DNA of 64,000 nt, taken from NCBI GenBank assembly GCA_963556195.1, contig CAUVYP010000244.1:992001-1056000 (forward strand). Reading direction: 5' to 3'. This stretch comes from Sepiola atlantica (Eukaryota > Mollusca > Cephalopoda > Sepiida > Sepiolidae). Below the pieces are notes generated by a model. That model had not been told where the DNA came from, ran no database searches, and worked only from the letters and a program-made list of their open reading frames with translations. Made by a program: the position numbers and the translations under genes. Shown here piece by piece: positions 1 through 8,600 of the stretch (its first letter is position 1; each line of letters starts with the position of its first letter).

Positions 1-92
1 TTTTCTACTGAAGTACCAAGTTTCAGAAGTGCAGCTCTTGTACTGCCGGAGATATGTCGATACAAACTGAATACGCAAAACATCAACAAAAT
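1..92 (+). repeat. Partial monomer at left window edge
   Basis: The 3' part of a monomer cut by the window start. It begins in the ttttctactgaag stretch and reads into the next unit in normal phase. By comparison with 5579-5670 it is the end of a K-type monomer. Confidence 0.85.
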
Positions 93-266
93 TTAGCGCG
101 TTTTAAAGTTGATATCGCTTTTGTTTATAACTTCCACATTTATTCGAATCGTGCAACGAAACTTTGCAGACAGTCGCGGAGACACATTTCTACTGAAGTA
201 CCAGGTTTCAGAAGTGCAGCTCTTGTACTGCCGGAGATATGTCGATACAAACTGAATACGCAAAAC

Positions 267-298
267 ATCAACAAAATTTAGCGCGTTTTAAAGTTGAT
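267..298. other. Imperfect dyad in the conserved half (example copy)
   Basis: The left arm is atcaac and ttta separated by four A; the right arm is the contiguous taaagttgat; the loop is gcgcgttt. The arms therefore pair over 10 bp with a 4-nt bulge. The element spans the monomer boundary and is kept in nearly all copies. It could extrude as a hairpin or serve as a binding site, but nothing in the sequence alone shows this. Confidence 0.6.
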
Positions 299-463
299 AT
301 CGCTTTTGTTTATAACTTCCACATTTATTCGAATTGTGCAACGAAACTTTGCAGACAGTCGCGGAGACACATTTTCTACTGAAGTACCAAGTTTCAGAAG
401 TGCAGCTCTTGTACTGCCGGAGATATGTCGATACAAACTGAATACGCAAAACATCAACAAAAT
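278..463 (+). repeat. Reference monomer, variant A
   Basis: Used here as the reference unit: 186 bp with 71 G+C and 10 CpG. The variable half reads gacagtcgcggagacac, then attttctactgaag and taccaagtttcag. Most other A copies also carry aacttcaac in place of aacttccac (as at 2509). A subtype A' has gcaggtcttg and sits after Q at 21850, 36168, 40073, 43978 and 48071. About 27 copies, typically directly before B. Confidence 0.9.
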
Positions 464-521
464 TTAGCGCGTTTTAAAGTTGATATCGCTTTTGTTTATA
501 ACTTCCACATTTATTCGAATT
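419..521 (+). other. Conserved half of the monomer (example copy)
   Basis: From ggagatatgtcgatac across the unit boundary to ttattcgaatt, nearly every copy is identical. Recurring exceptions are tatagc for tatcgc (D, F, M'' and V copies), caatac for gaatac (many copies reading from B or C into the next unit), aacttcaac (A) and the K variant. Diagnostic changes elsewhere fall mostly in the other half. Such uneven divergence is known from centromeric satellites that carry a protein-binding or nucleosome-positioning segment; a function here is inference. Confidence 0.75.
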
Positions 522-649
522 GTGCAACGAAACTTTGCACCCAGTCTCGAATAGGCCTTTTCTACTGAAGTACCAAGTTGCAGAAGTTCAGCTCTTGTAC
601 TGCCGGAGATATGTCGATACAAACTCAATACGCAAAACATCAACAAAAT
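464..649 (+). repeat. Variant B monomer
   Basis: Signature: gcacccagtctcgaatagg and aagttgcagaag. It belongs to the group that has ctcgaatagg in place of cgcggagaca, and carries aggcct. With about 35 copies it is the most frequent variant. It usually follows A or P and is followed by C. Most copies end in caatacgc rather than gaatacgc. The copies at 23895 and 32448 are 187 bp because of a shared extra g in cttggtactg. Confidence 0.9.
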
Positions 650-835
650 TTAGCGCGTTTTAAAGTTGATATCGCTTTTGTTTATAACTTCCACATTTAT
701 TCGAATTGTACAACGAAACTTTGCAGGCAGTCGCGAAGACACATTTTCCACTTAAGTACCAAGTTTAAGAAGTGCAGCTCTTGTACTGCCGGAGATATGT
801 CGATACAAACTGAATACGCAAAACATCAACAAAAT
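650..835 (+). repeat. Variant C monomer
   Basis: Signature: gtacaacg, ggcagtcgcgaagacac and ttttccacttaag. The change from ctgaag to cttaag removes the forward-strand stop found in most monomers, so forward reading frames run through C into the next unit. About 34 copies including hybrids, nearly always after B. Confidence 0.9.
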
Positions 836-1021
836 TTAGCGCGTTTTAAAGTTGATATAGCTTTTGTTTATAACTTCCACATTTATTCGAATTGTGCAAC
901 GAAACTTTGAAGACAGTCGCGGAGACACATGTTCTACTGAAGTACCCAGTTTCAGAAGTGCAGCTCTTGTACTGCCGGAGATATGTCGATACAAACTGAA
1001 TACGCAAAACATCAACAAAAT
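836..1021 (+). repeat. Variant D monomer
   Basis: Signature: tatagc early in the unit, ctttgaagacagtcgcgg and cacatgttctac. About 19 copies. A subtype with cttttaagacag (33937, 38028, 41933) marks the three clean 21-22-mer units. A subtype with gtacgaag and no tatagc (19247, 21292, 27986) marks the R-containing blocks. A subtype with aacacagtcg occurs at 49931, 51791 and 55695. Confidence 0.88.
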
Positions 1022-1207
1022 TTAGCGCGTTTTAAAGTTGATATCGCTTTTGTTTATAACTCCCACATTTATTCGAATTGTTCAACGAAACTTTGCAGGC
1101 AGTCGCGAAGACACATTTTCCACTTAAGTACCAAGTTTCAGAAGTGCAGCTCTTGTACTGCCGGAGATATGTCGATACAAACTGAATACGCAAAACATCA
1201 ACAAAAT
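1022..1207 (+). repeat. Variant E monomer
   Basis: Like C, with cgcgaagacac and ccacttaag, but reads gttcaacg where C has gtacaacg. About 17 copies, nearly always between D and F. The copy at 16830 sits in a C slot before Q and looks like a C/E hybrid. Confidence 0.88.
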
Positions 1208-1393
1208 TTAGCGCGTTTTAAAGTTGATATAGCTTTTGTTTATAACTTCCACATTTATTCGAATTGTGCAACGAAACTTTGCAGACAGTCGCGAAGACAC
1301 ATTTCCTACTGAAGTACCAAGTTTCAGAAGTGCAGATCTTGTACTGCTGGAGATATGTCGATACAAACTGAATACGCAAAACATCAACAAAAT
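1208..1393 (+). repeat. Variant F monomer
   Basis: Signature: tatagc, cgcgaagacacatttcc, then gcagatcttg and tactgctgg. About 19 typical copies, nearly all followed by G. A related form F* (58669, 59970, 62758) keeps gcagatcttg but lacks tatagc and reads tactgccgg. Confidence 0.88.
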
Positions 1394-1578
1394 TTAGCGC
1401 GTTTTAAAGTTGATATCGCTTTTGTTTATAACTTCCACATTTATTCGAATTGTGCAACAAAACATTGCAGACAGTCGCGGAGACACATTTCTACTGAAGT
1501 ACCAGGTTTCAGAAGTGCAGCTCTTGTACTGCCGGAGATATGTCTATACAAACTGAATACGCAAAACATCAACAAAAT
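1394..1578 (+). repeat. Variant G monomer, 185 bp
   Basis: One T is missing from the run in cacattttctac, giving cacatttctac, followed by taccagg. This accounts for 22 of the 24 short monomers, counting the two L/G hybrids at 93 and 5671 and the two related U copies. The missing base shifts the reading frame on both strands. G follows F almost everywhere. Two consecutive G copies occur at 14039 and 14224. Confidence 0.92.
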
Positions 1579-1764
1579 TTAGCGCGTTTTAAAGTTGATA
1601 TCGCTTTTGTTTATAACTTCCACATTTATTCGAATTGTGCAACAAAACTTTGCAGGCAGTCGCGGAGACACGTTTTCTACTGAAGTACCAAGTTTCAGAA
1701 GTGCAGCTCTTGTACTGCCGGAGATATGTCGATACAAACTGAATACGCAAAACATCAACAAAAT
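1579..1764 (+). repeat. Variant H monomer
   Basis: Signature: gcaacaaaac, ggcagtcgcggagacac and gttttctac. Four plain copies (1579, 4927, 7157, 14409) and ten H' copies with ttcataac in the conserved half (for example 4555, 10133, 17388, 25570, 48443). Three H' copies (36540, 40445, 44350) also have gttactatcg. H alternates with I. Confidence 0.88.
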
Positions 1765-1950
1765 TTAGCGCGTTTTAAAGTTGATATCGCTTTTGTTTAT
1801 AACTTCCACATTTATTCGAATTGTGCAACGAAACTTTGCAGATAGTCTCGAATAGGCCTTTTCTACTGAAGTACGAAGTTTCAGAAGTGCAGCTCTTGTA
1901 CTACCGGAGATATGTCGATACAAACTGAATACGCAAAACATCAACAAAAT
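1765..1950 (+). repeat. Variant I monomer
   Basis: Signature: gatagtctcgaataggcc, usually gtactaag, and gtactaccgg. About 18 copies, usually next to H or J. A subtype with ttcttctgaag occurs at 22036 and 29474. Confidence 0.88.
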
Positions 1951-2136
1951 TTAGCGCGTTTTAAAGTTGATATCGCTTTTGTTTATAACTTCCACATTTA
2001 TTCGAATTGTGCAACAAAACTTTGCAGGCAGTCGCGGAGACACATGGTCTACTGAAGTACGAAGTTTCAGAAGTGCAGCTCTTGTACTGTCGGAGATATG
2101 TCGATACAAACTGAATACGCAAAACATCAACAAAAT
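1951..2136 (+). repeat. Variant J monomer
   Basis: Signature: gcaacaaaac, ggcagtcgcggagacac, atggtctac or atgttctac, and gtacgaag. Early copies have tactgtcgg; later J' copies revert to tactgccgg. Ten copies, always between I and K. The copy at 30032 lacks one T at its end (185 bp). Confidence 0.88.
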
Positions 2137-2322
2137 TTAGCGCGTTTTAAAGTTGATATCGCTTTTGTTTATAACTTCCACGTTTATTCGAATTATGCTA
2201 CAAAACCTTGCAGAGAGTCGCGGGAACACGTTTTCTACTGAAGTACCAAGTTTCAGAAGTGCAGCTCTTGTACTGCCGGAGATATGTCGATACAAACTGA
2301 ATACGCAAAACATCAACAAAAT
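2137..2322 (+). repeat. Variant K monomer, the most divergent common variant
   Basis: Signature: cacgtttattcgaattatg, ctacaaaaccttgcag and gagtcgcgggaacacg (later copies gcggggacacg). It is the only common variant with several changes inside the otherwise conserved half. Fourteen copies, nearly always followed by L. Confidence 0.9.
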
Positions 2323-2508
2323 TTAGCGCGTTTTAAAGTTGATATCGCTTTTGTTTATAACTTCCACATTTATTCGAATCGTGCAACGAAACTTTGCAGA
2401 CAGTCGCGGAGACACATTTTCTACTGAAGTACCAATTTTCAGAAGTGCAGCTCTTGTACTGCCGGAGATATGTCGATACAAACTGAATACGCAAAACATC
2501 AACAAAAT
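2323..2508 (+). repeat. Variant L monomer
   Basis: Signature: cgaatcgtgcaacg and taccaattttcag. Thirteen copies, in the fixed order K-L-A-B. The two L/G hybrids at 93 and 5671 have the L front (aatcgtgc) but the 185 bp G back. Confidence 0.9.
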
Positions 2509-3066
2509 TTAGCGCGTTTTAAAGTTGATATCGCTTTTGTTTATAACTTCAACATTTATTCGAATTGTGCAACGAAACTTTGCAGACAGTCGCGGAGACA
2601 CATTTTCTACTGAAGTACCAAGTTTCAGAAGTGCAGCTCTTGTACTGCCGGAGATATGTCGATACAAACTGAATACGCAAAACATCAACAAAATTTAGCG
2701 CGTTTTAAAGTTGATATCGCTTTTGTTTATAACTTCCACATTTATTCGAATTGTGCAACGAAACTTTGCACCCAGTCTCGAATAGGCCTTTTCTACTGAA
2801 GTACCAAGTTGCAGAAGTGCAGCTCTTGTACTGCCGGAGATATGTCGATACAAACTGAATACGCAAAACATCAACAAAATTTAGCGCGTTTTAAAGTTGA
2901 TATCGCTTTTGTTTATAACTTCCACATTTATTCGAATTGTACAACGAAACTTTGCAGGCAGTCGCGAAGACACATTTTCCACTTAAGTACCAAGTTTCAG
3001 AAGTGCAGCTCTTGTACTGCCGGAGATATGTCGATACAAACTGAATACGCAAAACATCAACAAAAT

Positions 3067-3252
3067 TTAGCGCGTTTTAAAGTTGATATCGCTTTTGTTT
3101 ATAACTTCCACATTTATTCGAATTGTGCAACGAAACTTTGCAAAGAGTCGCGCGGACACGTTTTCTACTGAAGTACCAAGTTTCAGAAGTGCAGCTCTTG
3201 TACTGCCGGAGATATGTCGATACAAACTGAATACGCAAAACATCAACAAAAT
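3067..3252 (+). repeat. Variant M monomer
   Basis: Signature: gagagtcgcgcggacacg (aagagtcgcgcgg in this copy). Nine M and ten M' copies; M' has ttttcagagagtcg (first at 18689). M nearly always follows G and precedes N from zone II onward. The copy at 46955 (M'') carries tatagc, gtgttctac and tactgctgg, so it looks mixed with D or F. Confidence 0.88.
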
Positions 3253-3438
3253 TTAGCGCGTTTTAAAGTTGATATCGCTTTTGTTTATAACTTCCACATT
3301 TATTCGAATTGTGCAACGAAACTTTGCAGACAGTCGCGGAGACACATTTTCTACTGAAGTACCAGGTTTCAGAAGTGCAGCTCTTGTACTGCCGGAGATA
3401 TGTCGATACAAACTGAATACGCAAAACATCAACAAAAT
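3253..3438 (+). repeat. Variant N monomer
   Basis: As A, but with taccaggtttcag. Sixteen copies, usually in the order M-N-O-P. Copies in zone IV (52720, 54393, 56624) have the further change taccaggtctcag. Confidence 0.86.
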
Positions 3439-3624
3439 TTAGCGCGTTTTAAAGTTGATATCGCTTTTGTTTATAACTTCCACATTTATTCGAATTGTGC
3501 AACGAAACTTTGCAGACAGTCGCGGATACACATTTCCTACTGAAGTACCAAGTTTCAGAAGTGCAGCTCTTGTACTGCCGGAGATATGTCGATACAAACT
3601 GAATACGCAAAACATCAACAAAAT
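3439..3624 (+). repeat. Variant O monomer
   Basis: Signature: gtcgcggatacacatttcc. Eighteen copies, usually between N and P. Two adjacent copies at 35052 and 35238 look identical. The copy at 16271 is 187 bp because of aactttcgacattt. Confidence 0.88.
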
Positions 3625-3810
3625 TTAGCGCGTTTTAAAGTTGATATCGCTTTTGTTTATAACTTCCACATTTATTCGAATTGTGCAACGAAACTTTGCA
3701 GACAGTCTCGAATGGGCCTTTTTTACTGAAGTACCAAGTTTCAGAAGTGCAGCTCTTGTACTGCCGGAGATATGTCGATACAAACTGAATACGCAAAACA
3801 TCAACAAAAT
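3625..3810 (+). repeat. Variant P monomer
   Basis: Signature: gacagtctcgaatgggcc and ttttttactg. It belongs to the ctcgaa group. Fourteen copies, always after O. Confidence 0.88.
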
Positions 3811-4182
3811 TTAGCGCGTTTTAAAGTTGATATCGCTTTTGTTTATAACTTCCACATTTATTCGAATTGTGCAACGAAACTTTGCACCCAGTCTCGAATA
3901 GGCCTTTTCTACTGAAGTACCAAGTTGCAGAAGTGCAGCTCTTGTACTGCCGGAGATATGTCGATACAAACTCAATACGCAAAACATCAACAAAATTTAG
4001 CGCGTTTTAAAGTTGATATCGCTTTTGTTTATAACTTCCACATTTATTCGAATTGTACAACGAAACTTTGCAGGCAGTCGCGAAGACACATTTTCCACTT
4101 AAGTACCAAGTTTCAGAAGTGCAGCTCTTGTACTGCCGGAGATATGTCGATACAAACTCAATACGCAAAACATCAACAAAAT

Positions 4183-4368
4183 TTAGCGCGTTTTAAAGTT
4201 GATATCGCTTTTGTTTATAACTTCCACATTTATTCGAATTGTGCTACAAAACTTTGCAGAGAGTCGCGGGGACACGTTTTCTACTGAAGTACCAAGTTTC
4301 AGAAGTGCAGCTCTTGTACTGCCGGAGATATGTCGATACAAACTGAATACGCAAAACATCAACAAAAT
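4183..4368 (+). repeat. Variant Q monomer
   Basis: Signature: gtgctacaaaactttgcag and gagtcgcggggacacg. Twelve typical copies after C (or C/E). Three Q* copies (19061, 21106, 27800) have gcaacg instead of gctaca and follow R. Confidence 0.88.
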
Positions 4369-5670
4369 TTAGCGCGTTTTAAAGTTGATATCGCTTTTGT
4401 TTATAACTTCCACATTTATTCGAATTGTGCAACGAAACTTTGCAGACAGTCGCGGATACACATTTCCTACTGAAGTACCAAGTTTCAGAAGTGCAGCTCT
4501 TGTACTACCGGAGATATGTCGATACAAACTGAATACGCAAAACATCAACAAAATTTAGCGCGTTTTAAAGTTGATATCGCTTTTGTTCATAACTTCCACA
4601 TTTATTCGAATTGTGCAACAAAACTTTGCAGGCAGTCGCGGAGACACGTTTTCTACTGAAGTACCAAGTTTCAGAAGTGCAGCTCTTGTACTGCCGGAGA
4701 TATGTCGATACAAACTGAATACGCAAAACATCAACAAAATTTAGCGCGTTTTAAAGTTGATATCGCTTTTGTTTATAACTTCCACATTTATTCGAATTGT
4801 GCAACGAAACTTTGCAGATAGTCTCGAATAGGCCTTTTCTACTGAAGTACAAAATTTCAGAAGTGCAGCTCTTGTACTACCGGAGATATGTCGATACAAA
4901 CTGAATACGCAAAACATCAACAAAATTTAGCGCGTTTTAAAGTTGATATCGCTTTTGTTTATAACTTCCACATTTATTCGAATTGTGCAACAAAACTTTG
5001 CAAGCAGTCGCGGAGACACGTTTTCTACTGAAGTACCAAGTTTCAGAAGTGCAGCTCTTGTACTGCCGGAGATATGTCGATACAAACTGAATACGCAAAA
5101 CATCAACAAAATTTAGCGCGTTTTAAAGTTGATATCGCTTTTGTTTATAACTTCCACATTTATTCGAATTGTGCAACGAAACTTTGCAGATAGTCTCGAA
5201 TAGGCCTTTTCTACTGAAGTACTAAGTTTCAGAAGTGCAGCTCTTGTACTACCGGAGATATGTCGATACAAACTGAATACGCAAAACATCAACAAAATTT
5301 AGCGCGTTTTAAAGTTGATATCGCTTTTGTTTATAACTTCCACATTTATTCGAATTGTGCAACAAAACTTTGCAGGCAGTCGCGGAGACACATGGTCTAC
5401 TGAAGTACGAAGTTTCAGAAGTGCAGCTCTTGTACTGTCGGAGATATGTCGATACAAACTGAATACGCAAAACATCAACAAAATTTAGCGCGTTTTAAAG
5501 TTGATATCGCTTTTGTTTATAACTTCCACGTTTATTCGAATTATGCTACAAAACCTTGCAGAGAGTCGCGGGAACACGTTTTCTACTGAAGTACCAAGTT
5601 TCAGAAGTGCAGCTCTTGTACTGCCGGAGATATGTCGATACAAACTGAATACGCAAAACATCAACAAAAT

Positions 5671-8600
5671 TTAGCGCGTTTTAAAGTTGATATCGCTTTT
5701 GTTTATAACTTCCACATTTATTCGAATCGTGCAACGAAACTTTGCAGACAGTCGCGGAGACACATTTCTACTGAAGTACCAGGTTTCAGAAGTGCAGCTC
5801 TTGTACTGCCGGAGATATGTCGATACAAACTGAATACGCAAAACATCAACAAAATTTAGCGCGTTTTAAAGTTGATATCGCTTTTGTTTATAACTTCCAC
5901 ATTTATTCGAATTGTGCAACGAAACTTTGCAGACAGTCGCGGAGACACATTTTCTACTGAAGTACCAAGTTTCAGAAGTGCAGCTCTTGTACTGCCGGAG
6001 ATATGTCGATACAAACTGAATACGCAAAACATCAACAAAATTTAGCGCGTTTTCAAGTTGATATCGCTTTTGTTTATAACTTCCACATTTATTCGAATTG
6101 TGCAACGAAACTTTGCACCCAGTCTCGAATAGGCCTTTTCTACTGAAGTACCAAGTTGCAGAAGTGCAGCTCTTGTACTGCCGGAGATATGTCGATACAA
6201 ACTGAATACGCAAAACATCAACAAAATTTAGCGCGTTTTAAAGTTGATATCGCTTTTGTTTATAACTTCCACATTTATTCGAATTGTACAACGAAACTTT
6301 GCAGGCAGTCGCGAAGACACATTTTCCACTTAAGTACCAAGTTTAAGAAGTGCAGCTCTTGTACTGCCGGAGATATGTCGATACAAACTGAATACGCAAA
6401 ACATCAACAAAATTTAGCGCGTTTTAAAGTTGATATAGCTTTTGTTTATAACTTCCACATTTATTCGAATTGTGCAACGAAACTTTGAAGACAGTCGCGG
6501 AGACACATGTTCTACTGAAGTACCAAGTTTCAGAAGTGCAGCTCTTGTACTGCCGGAGATATTTCGATACAAACTGAATACGCAAAACATCAACAAAATT
6601 TAGCGCGTTTTAAAGTTGATATCGCTTTTGTTTATAACTTCCACATTTATTCGAATTGTTCAACGAAACTTTGCAGGCAGTCGCGAAGACACATTTCCCA
6701 CTTAAGTACCAAGTTTCAGAAGTGCAGCTCTTGTACTGCCGGAGATATGTCGATACAAACTGAATACGCAAAACATCAACAAAATTTAGCGCGTTTTAAA
6801 GTTGATATAGCTTTTGTTTATAACTTCCACATTTATTCGAATTGTGCAACGAAACTTTGCAGACAGTCGCGAAGACACATTTCCTACTGAAGTACCAAGT
6901 TTCAGAAGTGCAGATCTTGTACTGCTGGAGATATGTCGATACAAACTGAATACGCAAAACATCAACAAAATTTAGCGCGTTTTAAAGTTGATATCGCTTT
7001 TGTTTATAACTTCCACATTTATTCGAATTGTGCAACAAAACTTTGCAGACAGTCGCGGAGACACATTTCTACTGAAGTACCAGGTTTCAGAAGTGCAGCT
7101 CTTGTACTGCCGGAGATATGTCTATACAAACTGAATACGCAAAACATCAACAAAATTTAGCGCGTTTTAAAGTTGATATCGCTTTTGTTTATAACTTCCA
7201 CATTTATTCGAATTGTGCAACAAAACTTTGCAGGCAGTCGCGGAGACACGTTTTCTACTGAAGTACCAAGTTTCAGAAGTGCAGCTCTTGTACTGCCGGA
7301 GATATGTCGATACAAACTGAATACGCAAAACATCAACAAAATTTAGCGCGTTTTAAAGTTGATATCGCTTTTGTTTATAACTTCCACATTTATTCGAATT
7401 GTGCAACGAAACTTTGCAGATAGTCTCGAATAGGCCTTTTCTACTGAAGTACTAAGTTTCAGAAGTGCAGCTCTTGTACTACCGGAGATATGTCGATACA
7501 AACTGAATACGCAAAACATCAACAAAATTTAGCGCGTTTTAAAGTTGATATCGCTTTTGTTTATAACTTCCACATTTATTCGAATTGTGCAACAAAACTT
7601 TGCAGGCAGTCGCGGAGACACATGGTCTACTGAAGTACGAAGTTTCAGAAGTGCAGCTCTTGTACTGTCGGAGATATGTCGATACAAACTGAATACGCAA
7701 AACATCAACAAAATTTAGCGCGTTTTAAAGTTGATATCGCTTTTGTTTATAACTTCCACGTTTATTCGAATTATGCTACAAAACCTTGCAGAGAGTCGCG
7801 GGAACACGTTTTCTACTGAAGTACCAAGTTTCAGAAGTGCAGCTCTTGTACTGCCGGAGATATGTCGATACAAACTGAATACGCAAAACATCAACAAAAT
7901 TTAGCGCGTTTTAAAGTTGATATCGCTTTTGTTTATAACTTCCACATTTATTCGAATCGTGCAACGAAACTTTGCAGACAGTCGCGGAGACACATTTTCT
8001 ACTGAAGTACCAATTTTCAGAAGTGCAGCTCTTGTACTGCCGGAGATATGTCGATACAAACTGAATACGCAAAACATCAACAAAATTTAGCGCGTTTTAA
8101 AGTTGATATCGCTTTTGTTTATAACTTCAACATTTATTCGAATTGTGGAACGAAACTTTGCAGACAGTCGCGGAGACACATTTTCTACTGAAGTACCAAG
8201 TTTCAGAAGTGCAGCTCTTGTACTGCCGGAGATATGTCGATACAAACTGAATACGCAAAACATCAACAAAATTTAGCGCGTTTTAAAGTTGATATCGCTT
8301 TTGTTTATAACTTCCACATTTATTCGAATTGTGCAACGAAACTTTGCACCCAGTCTCGAATAGGCCTTTTCTACTGAAGTACCTAGTTGCAGAAGTGCAG
8401 CTCTTGTACTGCCGGAGATATGTCGATACAAACTGAATACGCAAAACATCAACAAAATTTAGCGCGTTTTAAAGTTGATATCGCTTTTGTTTATAACTTC
8501 CACATTTATTCGAATTGTACAACGAAACTTTGCAGGCAGTCGCGAAGACACATTTTCCACTTAAGTACCAAGTTTCAGAAGTGCAGCTCTTGTACTGCCG

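Larger units (their letters stand above)
93..5670 (+). repeat. HOR unit 1, 30 monomers, 5,578 bp
   Basis: Order: L/G - A - B - C - D - E - F - G - H - I - J - K - L - A - B - C - M - N - O - P - B - C - Q - O - H' - I - H - I - J - K. The next L/G hybrid begins at 5671, so the period is 5,578 bp (30 x 186 minus two single-base deletions). The first 23 monomers recur in the same order in unit 2. Confidence 0.9.

Noticed and set aside
326..336. RNA polymerase III B box (tRNA-like or SINE origin)
   Set aside because: tattcgaattg agrees with ggttcgantcc only in its centre. The outer bases differ and no A box was seen at a suitable distance.
331..351. CENP-B box
   Set aside because: The reverse complement reads tttcgttgcacaattcg, which fits the ttcg-nnnn-a part of the mammalian motif but has attc where cggg is needed. 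It is not a match.
278..460. Reverse-strand 60-codon open frame repeated in most monomers as a gene family
   Set aside because: It exists because the 186 bp period keeps frame. Forward frames are just as open, the G deletion breaks it, variable sites change residues freely, and nothing resembling a regulated gene or known domain is visible.
278..463. Subdivision of the 186 bp unit into shorter internal repeats
   Set aside because: Only short echoes such as gaagtaccag and gaagtgcag were found, which are too short and unlike each other to support an older half-unit.
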